In this document: one piece after another, positions 24,063 to 35,556 of the stretch
How the letters are laid out: the number at the start of each line of letters is the position of its first letter
How positions within the stretch are numbered: position 1 is the first letter of the stretch
Assembly (NCBI RefSeq): GCF_019097595.1
Contig: NC_080726.1
Span: forward strand, 11,425,705-11,489,704
Direction of reading: 5' to 3'
DNA: 64,000 nucleotides
DNA from: Hemibagrus wyckioides
Lineage: Eukaryota; Chordata; Actinopteri; Siluriformes; Bagridae
Position numbers and translations under genes: made by a program
The notes under the pieces: model-generated
What the model saw: only the letters and a program-made list of their open reading frames with translations
The model's database searches: none
Told to the model about the DNA's origin: nothing

Positions 24063-24699
24063 TCAACAACAACAATGTTGAATATATTTTTTACTGCAAT
24101 ACAACATATGACATAAAACCTTTAGAGTTATCTCTGCAGAATATATTTGATCTTGTACCGTGATGAATGGGTATGAATTATGTAGTGTATAGGAAATAAT
24201 ATGAGTTGGTTGTAGGAGGCTCCATGCTGGATGTCACTAAGGGTCAGGGTTCTCAAAGAGAGAATTGTCAAGCATGGCCCAGGGGGTCTAGGCTTTTCTA
24301 GTTTTTGTCACAGTGGTGGAAATCACAACCTACTATTAACCACTACTACTAAGGTATAGCAGATAGTATATAAGTGTACTATACTACAATAATTATAAAT
24401 GATGCATTCAAAGAGCAATGTCAATTATAATTTTCATAAAACGGGCTTAGAATAACTAGCTAAAATATTAAATATTTAGCATGTAAACAAAATTTATTTA
24501 CATGTGGACCCTGACTGTAAAAAGTTTGCCAACTTTACATTGCCAGAGGCGTTGCTAGATTCAGGACGCAGCCAGAGCGCATTGTCTCCGTGTTGTGTAG
24601 CTTGCGTTGGGGTTAGACCTGATACTGAATGGTACATAGTCGCATTGTGTAGCTACATTTTTGACTCCATCCAAAAGCCGCACGGTGTGTTTCAATAGT
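24063..24699. other. Non-coding DNA upstream of the CpG block
   Basis: AT-rich until about 24540, then becoming CpG-containing. No clear promoter element was seen before 24700. Confidence 0.5.
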
Positions 24700-25272
24700 A
24701 CGCCGCCTATGGTTGAAGCGTAGGCGCGTATACTATTAAAACCAGTGAAACCAAGGCTTTCTTCACCCCGGCGCCCGACACGACACACACTCCCCCCACA
24801 CGCTCTCCCACATGGTACGCGCCAGCTCTGACTTGCACGGGAACGCTGTGTAGTCGCTTTTCGGCTTTCCCCGCTGCCTCTCCCGGCTCTCTGTATCCTG
24901 CAAGCGCGGATAACGCAGCGGTAGCTGGACCACCCCACTGTTTCAGGTCTTTAAAGGCTTTTTGTTTGTTTGTTTGTTTTATTGTTGTGCTACGGTGTTA
25001 CACTGCTGTATGCTACTAATACTGCAGGTCCGTTCCGCGCGCGCCGTCCATCCCCTCTAGACTCTCTCTCTCTCTCTCTCTCTCTCCTCCGAAATGATGC
25101 CGCTGCGCACTGGACGTTTCACCTCGTGTTAATTCTCTCATGGGAGACGACGTGCGAGTGATAAGTCCAACGCACCTTGCACTTCTTACTTCATCTGCCC
25201 AGAGAAAAAAGAAAATAGAGAAAGAGAGTGATTTCCACAGCGCTACGGCTTAAACGCGGATCAGCCTACAGA
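24700..25272 (+). promoter_or_regulatory. CpG-dense promoter and 5' leader of a predicted gene
   Basis: CpG dinucleotides are frequent here and rare elsewhere in the window. Dense spots are GGCGCCCGACACGAC (about 24769), GCAAGCGCGGATAACGCAGC (about 24900), GTTCCGCGCGCGCCGTCC (about 25032) and CGACGTGCGAGTG (about 25147). A TATTAAAA lies at about 24732. A (CT)n run at 25065-25086 sits within the leader. The leader has three upstream ORFs: 25010-25060 (16 codons), 25094-25132 (12 codons) and 25140-25253 (37 codons). The last ends 20 bases before the proposed start, so translation may be damped or depend on reinitiation. CpG content continues into 25490-25760. The transcription start is not identified. 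Strand is inferred from the donor site at 25276. Confidence 0.55.
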
Positions 25273-25275
25273 ATG
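25273..25275 (+). CDS. Possible first coding codon (ATG) ending exon 1
   Basis: The CpG-rich leader ends in ACAGAATGGTGAGC. The ATG has A at -3 and G at +4 (good Kozak context). Directly after it GTGAGC (25276-25281) fits a strong splice donor, so the exon would end in phase 0 after a single codon. Read without splicing, the frame stops after 23 codons (TGA at 25342), with no recognisable product, which favours splicing or a non-coding leader exon. The downstream exons are not found in the 38.7 kb to the right edge, so the gene cannot be named. Alternatives are that the ATG is untranslated because the true start is in the next exon, or that the block is an unrelated CpG island. Developmental regulators with long first introns rich in conserved elements often look like this, but that is only analogy. 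Confidence 0.4.
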
Positions 25276-28200
25276 GTGAGCTCCCATTTTCTTTCCCTGA
25301 AAGTGCGTGATGCTGCAAATACACACGAAGCGTTATGCAGCTGAATCTATTAGTGCTTTTTATACTGCTTATGCCTAGGCCATGACATTAGCCTGCTTAT
25401 TTGACTGGTAAAGTTAGTAGCTATAAGAGAACACACCTTGTGAGAAAAAGGGCTTACTGCACTCCCAGTCTAACCATCGCATTAGAACTGAGCTTGTTAT
25501 GATGGGCTGCAGCTCGATCCGAACACAATCTGATGGATAAAAGTTGCTTCCGCAGCCCTTTATTTTGTTCTTCATAATTATTCTGTCTGATTATTTAAGC
25601 TGTACGGTTAGCCCAAAGGGCCACGCTTGGATGTGCTTAGGACTGCGCGTTTACCGCCTACACGGCAATTTAAGCGAGGCTCACATTAAAAAATTCACCT
25701 TACTGTGCGTAACGGCGCGTCCGGCTTTAAAAGGCATCAGAGAGAATGGTCGCGTGTCTTATTTGTGTTAAAGCGTACAGCTCATTCCTCATTTCCCATT
25801 TCATTTCCCGTGCCTTACTGTTAAACCGCTGCAGTGATGTGCTGCTCACATCGTGTGCTTTCTCTCTATCTGCACTACCCACGCGGATGGATAAGTCAAT
25901 GCAAACAAGATTCTCATAAAAGCATATCATCTTTACGCAGCCGACATGTTAATTACAGCCCGGATTGGTTTGGTAAATTTGGTTTACTTGGGAGATTATT
26001 GTGATTATTTCTCTGTGTGTTATTTCTTTGTTATTCTCTGTGAGTGTGTGTGTGGTTTGTTGTTAGTAGTAATGGGTGCCAATAGAAAAGTTTGCAATGA
26101 AATTAAATAACATCATATTTATTTTGTGTAGAGAGAAAAATGTGAGGGATAAAAATAACAGGGGAAAAAAAAGGTTGTGCAATGCTTCAGTGTAAAAACC
26201 AGCAAGATCTCTTTTTGCACTGATGCATTACTCTTTCTGTCAGCCATGGTTAAGCCTGAAGCTGAACACTATTGGGCCCGAAAACACAAAGTCAGTTTTA
26301 CAATGCCACAGGCTGCATGCATAAGAAAACTTTTCTTCGTCTACTGTTCCATAAACGGACACTTGTGTAGAATGCTAATCAGCCTCGTCTGGCTGTTCAG
26401 GATGGAGAGCTGGGGCGCTCCAAAAAAAATCACAAGTAGTTCCCGCTGACCATAGTGTGGGGCCCAAACGCTTGAATGGCTGGATTGAGGTCTGAGGGAA
26501 TGCACTCTGTAGCGTCGTGTGAAGCACTTGGGTAATAGCAATAAATGAGTCTGAAGCTGGTGGGTCTCTGTAGAGGCTGACCTTTCTAGGGCAGTCTTGT
26601 ATTCTCCGGCTTGTTGTTGGTCCAAGTTGATGAGCACACAGGAACAACTAAGACCCAGCCGCTAGGCATGAAAAGGAAACAAAGCAAAGACAGAGCCCCC
26701 TTTGTTATCTCTCACTCTCTGCCTCAGTCTTTCTCCATGCTTTTTTTTTTGGCATTACATGTATTGGCTTCTCATCTTTCTGCAATTAATTTACTCATGA
26801 AAAAGGATAGCATATTGAGGTGTATTATATTGGTGTATCTGACACACATCCATGTGCTTGTAAAACTGCTTCCAAACGTTTTGACCTGAAGAGAAGTGTG
26901 TTGTGACCAAACTGACCAAAATAAGTTTCTCATATGTTGTTCTGATGCTCAGATTTGACACCTCATAAACTCCCATCTTTCTCTTCTAAAACCTTTGGAG
27001 ATTTGGAGTCAGTAAAAACGAACCAACGCTGGAAGCAGTACAGTGAACTACCTCAGATCTCTGGTGAGGCTTTCAGTAGGGACTCAGAGTCTCTCATGCA
27101 ATAATTGCAGAGACTTTACAGTTACTGGGCAAAGGAAGAGGCTTCACTGGAAAGTGGACAGCCAGAGTATGGGGAAGTGTGGCTCATTGTCCTTTTGTTG
27201 CTTCTCCCTCCTATTAAAGCGGGCGACAATTGCACCCCTGCTGGGTCTTTCATCCCTGCAGTGCCACAACCATTTGATCACTGCTTTTAGCGACCGGCTG
27301 TTTGGAGGTGGTTTGCTGGTAGAACACTTCACTGAAACCTAGTGTGATAGAGCTGAAGTGAGAACCCCACTGTTTTCCTTTTTTTTTTTCCCTGTTTCAA
27401 ATCTTTCACACGTCTTCCAAGCGGAACAGGATTCAGTCCTTAGGCGTCCTGTATTTTTTTTTTTTTTTTTTGGATCACTCACAAATTAGTTAGTTGTACA
27501 CTTTTTAGCCACTAATATAGCATCATCGGATAACAGCCTGCATTCTGGTGAAGTATCCTACAGGACACATGTTGCGTTAGCCCACCATATGCACCGGAAC
27601 AAATTTTCAAGGAACAGAGCGGCGGGATCTTTCATCAGCTTGTAAAGAAAGTAATCAGAACTCTCATCAGCTTCCTCATTTTGGTGAAGGCAAATCCCTT
27701 TGACCTTCAGCACTGCCCAGTCTAGCATGAGGAAAGTTGGATAGAGAAGCAAAGGCAGGCGATTTTATCGGTTGAAGCGGATGTAGTTATAAAGCAGAGT
27801 ATACATGCAAAGCCAAATCAATGAAGTGCATTACAGCCGTGACCTGGCGCGCACTCCACAACCCGATGGCAGATCAATGGGAAAATTGGTGTGACCCTTG
27901 GTGTTTGGATTTTCTGCTAAGCTAATTAAGCTTTTACTGTAAGTAAGTTTATAGTGCTATAAATACCACCCACACCTGTGATTACCATGATTTAAAACAG
28001 TGGCCAACTGCTCTGTAAAATCACAGTTATTCATAATGGACAAAGGCACACAGCAGTTGGCCAAACAGCCACCAATTTATTCATTCAACCATTTAGCATT
28101 ATTGGTTTGTGCATAATGACCAAAAGCTTTCAGGCAGCCTCTTCAGGGTCCTGAATCCTGAATCCATAGAATTATCTTTTACATGTAATCTGTAATCATA

Positions 28201-28799
28201 GAACACTTAACTGCAGCAGGTATATGATATTGCACAGACTTAATGATAGCGATGGTTTATGAGCTGGGAAAATGCCTCTTTTCTTCAGAGGTCAGGGCAA
28301 CTATGCAGGTTTGGCTCATTCTGGTTCTGCTGTCTTGTGTCCAATAAGAGACGAAAGAAGGAACGAACAAGACTTTTTTTTTTTTCATAAGATGTCTCCT
28401 TAAGATGTCGGCTCGTTATTTTAATTTGCATCATTACTATAAATACACTTACCCTTAAATAACATTTCCAGAGGAATTTTGCCAGAGGAAAAAAAAAAAC
28501 ACCCAACAGCTTAGATTGTTAATTATCAAATAAGGTCTTGTTTAATTGTGGTAATTAGGTCTTGCTAATTGTAGTCCTACGATAGCTCAGTCAAAACAAT
28601 ACATCACTGCTGGCCTCCTTTATTTTTGCACTCTGTGTCACTAATGATAGGAAGAAAAAGAGCAACTGAACAGCTCTGAATGTAATTTACCCTCTTTAAC
28701 AACGCTTCATTTGCTCCTCGTTTTATTTAGGGGAATTACGCCATGCCTACACATTCGGGCAACTTATAACGTGTGTCTGATCAGACATGACATATATCA
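25276..28799. other. Start of predicted intron 1
   Basis: The donor lies at 25276. CpG-rich sequence continues at about 25490-25760, then ordinary DNA with a GT run near 26040 and poly-T runs near 27379 and 27453. Open frames of 60-99 codons at 26177-26449, 26341-26647, 26611-26889 and 27043-27342 overlap on both strands and show no domain or convincing splice sites. Confidence 0.45.
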
Positions 28800-29020
28800 T
28801 TGTCACGCTTTTCCGTTAATGCATTAAGCAGGCCTTAAAAACTCACCCGACCCCTTCGCTCTCTTTATCCACAGACTTGAGCGACGTAAGAGGGGAGAGG
28901 GCGCTGTATTCACTTGCCTGGAGCATTATGCTTAGTCGAAACTGCAGTCTGTCACACAGTGATTTATCGCACATAGGACTAATGGCATCCTATCGAGATA
29001 ACATTTTATTGTACTCAAGT
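28800..29020. other. Candidate conserved non-coding element
   Basis: Balanced and repeat-free, with CpG retained (GAGCGACGTAAGAGG) and GTGATTTATCGC near 28960. It ends at a poly-A run at 29038. Confidence 0.3.
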
Positions 29021-29689
29021 GCTAGGAGCTAGGAGGGAAAAAAAAACAAAAAACAGTAGCCATCTTCATTTTCAGAATCACTGATGGCTGACTGGTCACC
29101 GGAACACTGAAGTGTCTGAGATCTGCTCAAAGAAAAGATATTCCTCTCGCTCTTTTCTTCTCACTCTTTCTGTCTTTCTGTCAAATGAAACTTGGTTAAT
29201 CTCGGGAAAAATTTCATTCAGGGAGACACATTCTTAGCGGAGTTATGCAGCTGTCAGAGCTTTGCACCGTTCTCTTCTAAACGCGGCTGTTGCTCAGGGC
29301 TTGTATGCGAGCGACTCATTTTCTTTTCCCCCAACCAGTTGGTGGAGAAGAAAAGCTTGTCCCTCACTTAGACTTGGACTTAGGACTTAGGACATTGTGC
29401 ATTCTGAAAGCAGGGATCAGGATCAGCAGCTGCCACATTTACATCCAAATAACATTGGAGAGGGCCTGTTTCCCATCCTGCCCACCTCCTATACACTCGC
29501 AGCCAGGTAGACCCTCGGCTCTTCTAGACTCTCGGCCTACTGATTCATACGCAGCACACGACGCCATTCCCAGGGATCATTTGTCCTTATTTCTGTGGCT
29601 ATGGAGGACACCCACATGGCTTGCTTTCCTGTAATATGGATTACAGTTTTTTGTTTGTCGTTGCTCATCATTTGAATAGAAGGCTTTGA
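29021..29689. other. Non-coding DNA, mixed
   Basis: No exon was recognised. The 114-codon frame at 29290-29634 lacks a domain and shows no better codon pattern than other chance frames here. Confidence 0.4.
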
Positions 29690-30310
29690 TAAATGTAGAT
29701 GACTGAAGGTGTGAAATTGAAGTCGAAGCGGTTTGTTTAGTTTAGTTTAATCAATCAGGGATGGCGGCTGATGCGTGGAATACATAAAAGCCTGGGAAGA
29801 GTTATTGCTCGCAGTCGCTTGACAGCTGAAAGCAGTAGATCCTTTAAACGGAATAATTAATCAATTAACTTCTATTTGCCGTTAGCAGCGATAACACTCC
29901 AGGCCAAAGAGGGGTCAGTGCTGAGTTCTCACTTTATCCTTCTCACGTATTGTCTGCTTTGTTTAAACATGCTAATGCACCACATGGCCTGCAAACGACC
30001 TTATTCCTATCGTGCACGGAAAGGGTTTAAATAGAATTTGATTGAGGTGGTTTTCAACACGATGGGACACTATACACAATAGAAAGATGATGAATGCTCG
30101 TCATGTTCTCGCACGGTAATAAGGAGGCAGCACTTAGCTTTCAGCCCTCTGACTCTATTGTGGTTCACCTAAAGCATGAGCCCCGAAGCATGTGCCCTTC
30201 CTGATCCCAAGAGTTTACTGCCCTCCGGACTCCCTCACATCAGTCACACAATCCCCGGTGTCGAATGAACACCGTAAGTCCAGCTGGGCAGAAGAGAACG
30301 TCGTACTTAA
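29690..30310. other. Candidate conserved non-coding element
   Basis: A dense homeodomain-type cluster TAATTAATCAATTAA lies at 29854-29868, next to CAGCTG (29823-29828, E-box). The rest is mixed in composition and repeat-free through 30310. Confidence 0.35.
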
Positions 30311-30884
30311 ACGTCGGCTGCTGTGAAAGTTTTTAATACCAGAATACTAGAAGCAGTAGTGTTCTTAAAAAATGGGGAATGGATTGTTCAGCTAATCTTG
30401 ATTTATGGCTTTTGGCAAATAATAATATTTGTACAGATGTTAAAACAATGTGACGTTCATAAAATTATATTAAAACTGATTCCAAGTGTTTGAAACCACA
30501 TAAAGAAGGTATGAAATCTGATTCTTGAATCCTAAAAGGTTTTTGTCTGGTTTGGTCTGGCAGAAATGTCGAACCCACATGGTTTTCAAGGAATCCTTCA
30601 CTTTCCTTAAAACTCCTGCCATTAGGAAGTGAAGAATTCTAGTCCATTCTGTCCAAAGAACTTTTTTTATGAGATTGCGCTTGTTACTTCCATGTAACAA
30701 GATCATGAAATAACCAGGCATACCAACATTCTGTAAACTAAACGTAATTCAGTGCTTTAAATATAACAAGCGTAACTTCATGTTTTAATCCAGCGTGGGA
30801 CATTTAACAGGTTTGGGTTTATTAAGCTGGGGTTTTTTTTGCTTCAGAAGCCCGGGCTGGAGTTTAATAAGCATCTTTGAATCA
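30311..30884. other. AT-rich non-coding DNA
   Basis: The 83-codon minus-strand frame at 30470-30721 has no family resemblance. Nothing else was seen. Confidence 0.5.
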
Positions 30885-31640
30885 TATTGATTCTTTTCTT
30901 TTCCCCTCCACTGGAGACACGGGGTGACCTATGCTATGAATGGGGCTTTTTACTCCATCCTGCTCACTGGCAATACGAGGCAGAATCAGCCACCGAAGTA
31001 GCTTCAGGAAGGGGAGGGGGGGGCCACAATACATACTCAAGCCACTTTCAAGAGAGCAAGAGGGCTCATGTTTCCCCTCCTGAGCGGTCACTAACAGAAT
31101 GTCCATTGTGTCCTCCATTTCACACTACACATGTAGCAATTTCAGTGATGATTCGCATAAGCCACGGGAAGCTAATCACGATCTCGGCGCACAAGACTCG
31201 GATTTCAGCTTTTGTCACCGCAGCTTAATTTACTGTCACAAACTTTAACACGCCTCATATATATCCAGTCGGGTGTACGAGCGTGGAATAACGCTTCGCA
31301 CCTAGACAGACAGGCCGTCTGGTTCGCTTATGGCTGCCGTAGATCTGCCGGAGTAATGTCTGTACCAGTCTGCATTATTACATAGCCATTACGATTGCAA
31401 TTATCTGTGTAGTCTGGACTAATGGAGGAAATGCGCTTGCAGTTATAAAACTGCTGTGGCTTTCCTGGTCTAACGCCCTCTCTTCTGTAGCCAAGCGCTG
31501 TCAATTAGGAAGCATGAGAGAAGATTTATAGCAGTGCATTTAGTGTCTGAGATGTAGACACTCGTAATGTGCTGTCTGTGCTGGGCTGAATATTCTAATC
31601 ACACAACACACCGATTCACTTGCTAAAGCGGTGAATTAAA
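30885..31640. other. Candidate conserved non-coding block
   Basis: Repeat-free, CpG-retaining sequence. It includes CCATTACGATTGCAATTATC (about 31386-31405) with a homeodomain-type core, and TGTCAATTAGGAAGC near 31500. The 113-codon + frame and 78-codon - frame overlap each other and are treated as chance. Confidence 0.35.
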
Positions 31641-31661
31641 GAAATATACACATACTGTATA

Positions 31662-31830
31662 CACTATCAGTCAAAAGTTTGGATGCGCTTAGTCATTTTG
31701 AGTTTGTAATTTTCTAACTTTTAGAATAAAAGTGAAGACATCAAAACTTTAAATGAACTCAAGTGGAAGTTTGCTGTGAAAAAAAAAGTCTGAACAAATA
31801 AAAATGAAAAGTTTACTGCCCAGTGCTATG
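31662..31830. mobile_element. Tc1-like transposon end fragment
   Basis: 'cactatcagtcaaaagtttg' then 'ttctaacttttagaataaaa' and 'gtgaagacatcaaaac' is the widespread terminal sequence of a fish Tc1-like element (from memory). Only one end is present. Confidence 0.55.
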
Positions 31831-32084
31831 TTACACTTGACCAGAAACCTAACTGGCCAGACTAAAACACTTAATTCCTGGAGGAGGGAATGTCTCTGTA
31901 TAGCAGCAGCATGGTTTGTCCTCATAAAAGGCAGCAAATTGTTGTCCAGCATTTCAGACGTGGTGATCTCTCATGCTTAAAAGATATTATTCGAGTCTGT
32001 CTAGAATCATTTTTCTCGGTATGGTTCACTGTTTAAGGTTGGGGGAGATGGCTTTTCTTGGATTTGTCGATGTTTCCACATTCT

Positions 32085-32645
32085 GTCGTCCATTCATTTT
32101 AATTAATACACCAAAAAAGGACAGGTGAAAATTTGGATAAACATTATCTGGTCTTTAGCTGTCTGGTTTTGATGAGCCTGTGCCTTCTGTAGCTTCAGAT
32201 TCCTGTTCTTGGCTGAAAGGAGGGGAACCTGAAGTGGTCAGTCTGCCTCAAGGTTTGACACATGGAGCATTTTGAGATGCTGTTCAATTGTAAAGAGTGG
32301 TTATTTGAGATAATGTCGGGTTCCGGTCAGCCGTTCTCAAACCATTCTCCTCTGACCTCTCTCATCATCAATGTAGAGCAGTTGATTGCTGGATTTTTTT
32401 TGTTCCTCATATCGTTCTGTGTAATGATGTCTGTAAAAATCCCAGGATATACTGATATACTCATGCTAGCCTGTCTGAGTATGCCACAACAATGCCACAG
32501 TTAAAGTCACAGAGTTGTGCAAGATCTTGTCCTGTATCTGCATGATTTTATGCATAGTGCTGCTTCCACCTGTTTGGATCATTTCATGAATGAGCAGGTG
32601 TACAGGTTTTTCTATTAAAGTGGACGGTGGGTGTAGGTACCTGAT
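32085..32645. repeat. Unclassified fish interspersed repeat, copy A
   Basis: 'gcctgtgccttctgtagctt', 'ttctcctctgacctctctca', 'aaaatcccaggatatactg' and 'ctgcatgattttatgcatag' are in the same order as the copy at 42990-43397. It ends with 'gcaggtgtacaggtttttct'. It is a known-looking multi-copy sequence in fish; its class is not clear to me. Confidence 0.7.
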
Positions 32646-32956
32646 GCAAATCAAATTGTTTCGCAAAAGTAAATAAGAAGCTTAAAAAAATAGTATAATC
32701 CGAGATGCTAGAAGGATTTCCAAATTTTTTGGAGTGCTAGCTGTCTGCTTTTGCCTCCCTCTGCTGTACAGTAGAAATCTTTTTGATCTAGAAAACTACT
32801 TGTCTTGATTTGAGGAGATACATGCATACAGGATAAACGCTTATAGAAGTTTGAAGTTGCATCATGGGATGTACAGATGAACAGAATATTCTTCAGTGGC
32901 TGTTATTCGGAGAGACTCGCCAGAGCTCCAGTGCCCATGCTGCAACAACAATCTCC

Positions 32957-33240
32957 AAGATAGAGAGAGAACGAGCGAGCGAAAGAAAGAGAAAGCTCGA
33001 GTAGCTGATGAAACTCGCTCTGTCCTGTGACAAAGAGAGGACTCTGGGGACAGAAAAGTAGACAGAGTGGAAGAGAGCGAGAGACAGAGAGAGAGAGAGA
33101 GAGAGACAGGGGAGAGAGAGAGAAAGTGGGAGAAATGTGAAGGCGTTCAACGAAAGTAGGGGAAATAGAATGAAAGAAATGGCATGCATAGAAAATGCTA
33201 AATAAAAGGAAAGGGAAGGAAGGGAGTGAGAAAGAGTGAA
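32957..33240. repeat. Purine-rich GA tract
   Basis: The + strand is mostly G and A, with near-perfect (GA)n at about 33078-33122 and GAAA-type runs to 33235. The 98-codon minus-strand frame over it is a serine/leucine low-complexity shadow. Confidence 0.85.
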
Positions 33241-33249
33241 CAGCTAGTT

Positions 33250-33500
33250 GAGGAAATTAGAGCCCAGCCCTCTGGAGACAGTTTAGGGGACAATAATAAG
33301 ACACACTTATTTTGTTTGCAGACTCCATTTCCAGTTCTGTTAGCATTATCAGACTAACAGAGTGATTCCACATTTTCTGTATGTACGGGTCGCTCACCTC
33401 TGATCCGCCTCCCCCGTGGCGTTTCATCATGTGGCCCGTAATCTTATGCAAGATGGTGAAATGGCAGATAATTTGCAGGTAATTAGGCCCTAGTGATTTG
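33250..33500. other. Candidate conserved non-coding element
   Basis: Repeat-free and balanced. It contains AGATAATTTGCAGGTAATTA with a homeodomain core TAATTA at 33480-33485 and a preceding GTAATCTTATGCAAGATGG stretch. Confidence 0.4.
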
Positions 33501-34229
33501 CAGGTGAAAGGATGCTGGAAGTGAGGGCTGTGTTTGAATGTCACTGAGGCGGTCGCACCTGTGCAGTAGGAAATGTTTTTTTTTGTTTTTTTTTTTAGAA
33601 AGCAGATAATTGCATAATGCTAGATTGGTATATGAATATAGACTTAATGATATAGCGGTGGAATGATCGTATAGTAGATAATGATTTGAAAGCAGAGAGG
33701 ATGCAGATAGATTAAAGCTTCTACTCGTTATGTTTTTGCGACACACCGAAAAGAGAAAAATGTACCGTTCCAGTCTAAAACATTTTCGAGTTCCATCGGC
33801 AGTTTTAAGTCACACAACAGACACATTTTTATCAAGATGAAAAAATATCAGCACGACACAACCACCGTCTTTTGTAACGTCTGTGTTCTTAAATGCCAGA
33901 GAACTGTGTCCTGTTTTAAAGAGAAGTTCTCTTTGTTTTATTCGAGGACACACTGGTTGTTTAATTGATTGCTTTGTTTGCACCACTTTCCACTCGTCTT
34001 CCTCACAATGCGACCCGAGGGGGGAAAAAGCCCAAGCTTTTACAAGATGACTGAGTGAAAAAGAGATGTGTGTGTGTGTGTGTGTGTGTGTGCGTAGGGG
34101 TTGGTAGAAAGAGCGAAGGAGGTTTTTTTTTTTTTTTTAATCGTGATGTCATCAGTGTTTTTCCTGCTCCAGATCTCCCACCGTAGCTCTCCTCCTCCAT
34201 GGACTGTCTACTCATTTGTGCGTATCAAA
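33501..34229. other. Non-coding DNA with short simple repeats
   Basis: Poly-T runs lie at 33574-33596 and about 34123-34138, and (GT)n at 34066-34092. No exon was seen. Confidence 0.55.
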
Positions 34230-34460
34230 GGCAAATCGCTTCAAGAGGCAAAACGGACTCTGAAATGAAAGACCTGCTAAGCCCTCTAATACAACAGCAA
34301 TTAAGGTCCCACAATTAAAGCGCTTACTCTGGAATTTGGCCTCCATGCAAGGGCACCGTCAAATAAAGCGGGCGCACTCAGCCAGAGAGGCTGCGCAAAG
34401 CTCGCAAATAATTACAGGTGGTCGTTGCACAGAAAATTGAATTAGGTTGGAGATTGAAAA
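34230..34460. other. Candidate conserved non-coding element
   Basis: CAGCAATTAAGGTCCCACAA, then another AATTAA, CAAATAATTACAGG (about 34404) and GAATTAGG follow one another: four homeodomain-type cores in a repeat-free stretch with retained CpG (GCGGGCGCACTC). Confidence 0.45.
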
Positions 34461-35228
34461 TGAAAAGGGGGGGATGTACAGACAAACAAATCCTCTGGGG
34501 TCAGTAAACAGTCTCGGGCATCAGCTCGGGTAGGGTGAAATTGAGTGAATCTAAAAAAAAAAAACAGTAGCCCATAGCCTGAGAGGAACTAAGTGATGCA
34601 ACTGCTTGCTTTAATGCTGCCTTCATGTACTACCAGAATTATCGTAAATTTGAGTTTTCCACTAGGAAGACCCCTCAAGTCATAATTATGACTGGGAAGC
34701 TCTGAGATACTCGAGTTTCTGAAATGAGAGGAGTCTTTAACTTTGAACATACGGAAGGAGAGTTCTGTTTATTTCTCTAAATACAGCATGCTGTTTTTAT
34801 TTTTTTCAGATTCACTGATATGAGGAAACATTTTCTTCACGTTGTACATTACTTATACACAGTAAAAATCGCTTGTATTTGACTATAATTCTATTATCGG
34901 TACAAGCTAGCTGAGTAATATGTGCTGTGTTGTTAAAATAAAAGAAAAATGACAGATTTATGAATGAGCAAAGTGTCGGCCATGTTTCAAGTTCTTCCTA
35001 ACACAGCGTGTGAACACGACCTGCTTGTAATTCCCACTTCAGAAGTGAGAAGCAGGATAATTTCTCTATGAAGGCAGCATAAATCCAGATGTGTTTTCAA
35101 GATGTTGACAGTGGTAAAATTGACAAAACTCATTGCGGATAGATGGAAAAAAGAGTTCAGATAAGTGCTGAAATTTATTAGAACATTCATTAGAAAATTT
35201 CAAAACATAGTCAAACTTTATAATGATT
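34461..35228. other. Non-coding DNA, nothing recognised
   Basis: AT-rich. The overlapping 67- and 60-codon minus-strand frames near 35000-35248 have no family resemblance. Confidence 0.5.
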
Positions 35229-35556
35229 GGTGGCTTGGTAGTTAGCATGTTTGCCTCACACCTCCAGGCTTAGGGGTTTGATTCCTGTCTCTGCTTTGTG
35301 CATGGAGTTCGCATGCTCTCCATGTGCCTCGGGGGTTTCCCCGCACGTACTCCAGTTTCCTCCCCCAGTCCAAAGTGGTATAAGCTGATTAGCATCTCTA
35401 AATTGTCCATAGTGTGTGAATGGGTGTGTGTGCGATTGTGCCTTGTGATAGACTGGCATCCTGTCCAGGGTGTACCTTATGCCCCGAGTGTCCTGTGATA
35501 GGCTGCAGGTTAGGTGTGACACAGTAGGATAAGGTATAGAGGATGGATGGATGATA
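35229..35556 (+). repeat. GGATGG-tailed interspersed repeat, best copy
   Basis: The order is GGTGGCTTGGTAGTTAGCAT (tRNA-like A-box), 'gggtttgattcctg' (B-box-like), 'ctccagtttcctcccccagt', 'gactggcatcctgtccaggg', 'gataaggtatagagg', then GGATGGATGGATG. The family layout suggests a SINE-like retroposon. Three other copies in the window (14.5, 17.7 and 23.8 kb) lie in the opposite orientation. The 110-codon minus-strand frame is incidental. Confidence 0.75.

Noticed and set aside
24561..24938. 125-codon minus-strand frame in the CpG block
   Set aside because: Arginine- and serine-rich translation is typical of CpG islands; no domain was seen, and the donor site supports plus-strand transcription.
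26668..26700. MKRKQSKDR start resembling the MSRRKQ N-terminus of SALL/FOG/TSHZ-type zinc-finger proteins
   Set aside because: The key serine and arginines do not match, no donor follows at the expected place, and the frame continues as unrelated residues.
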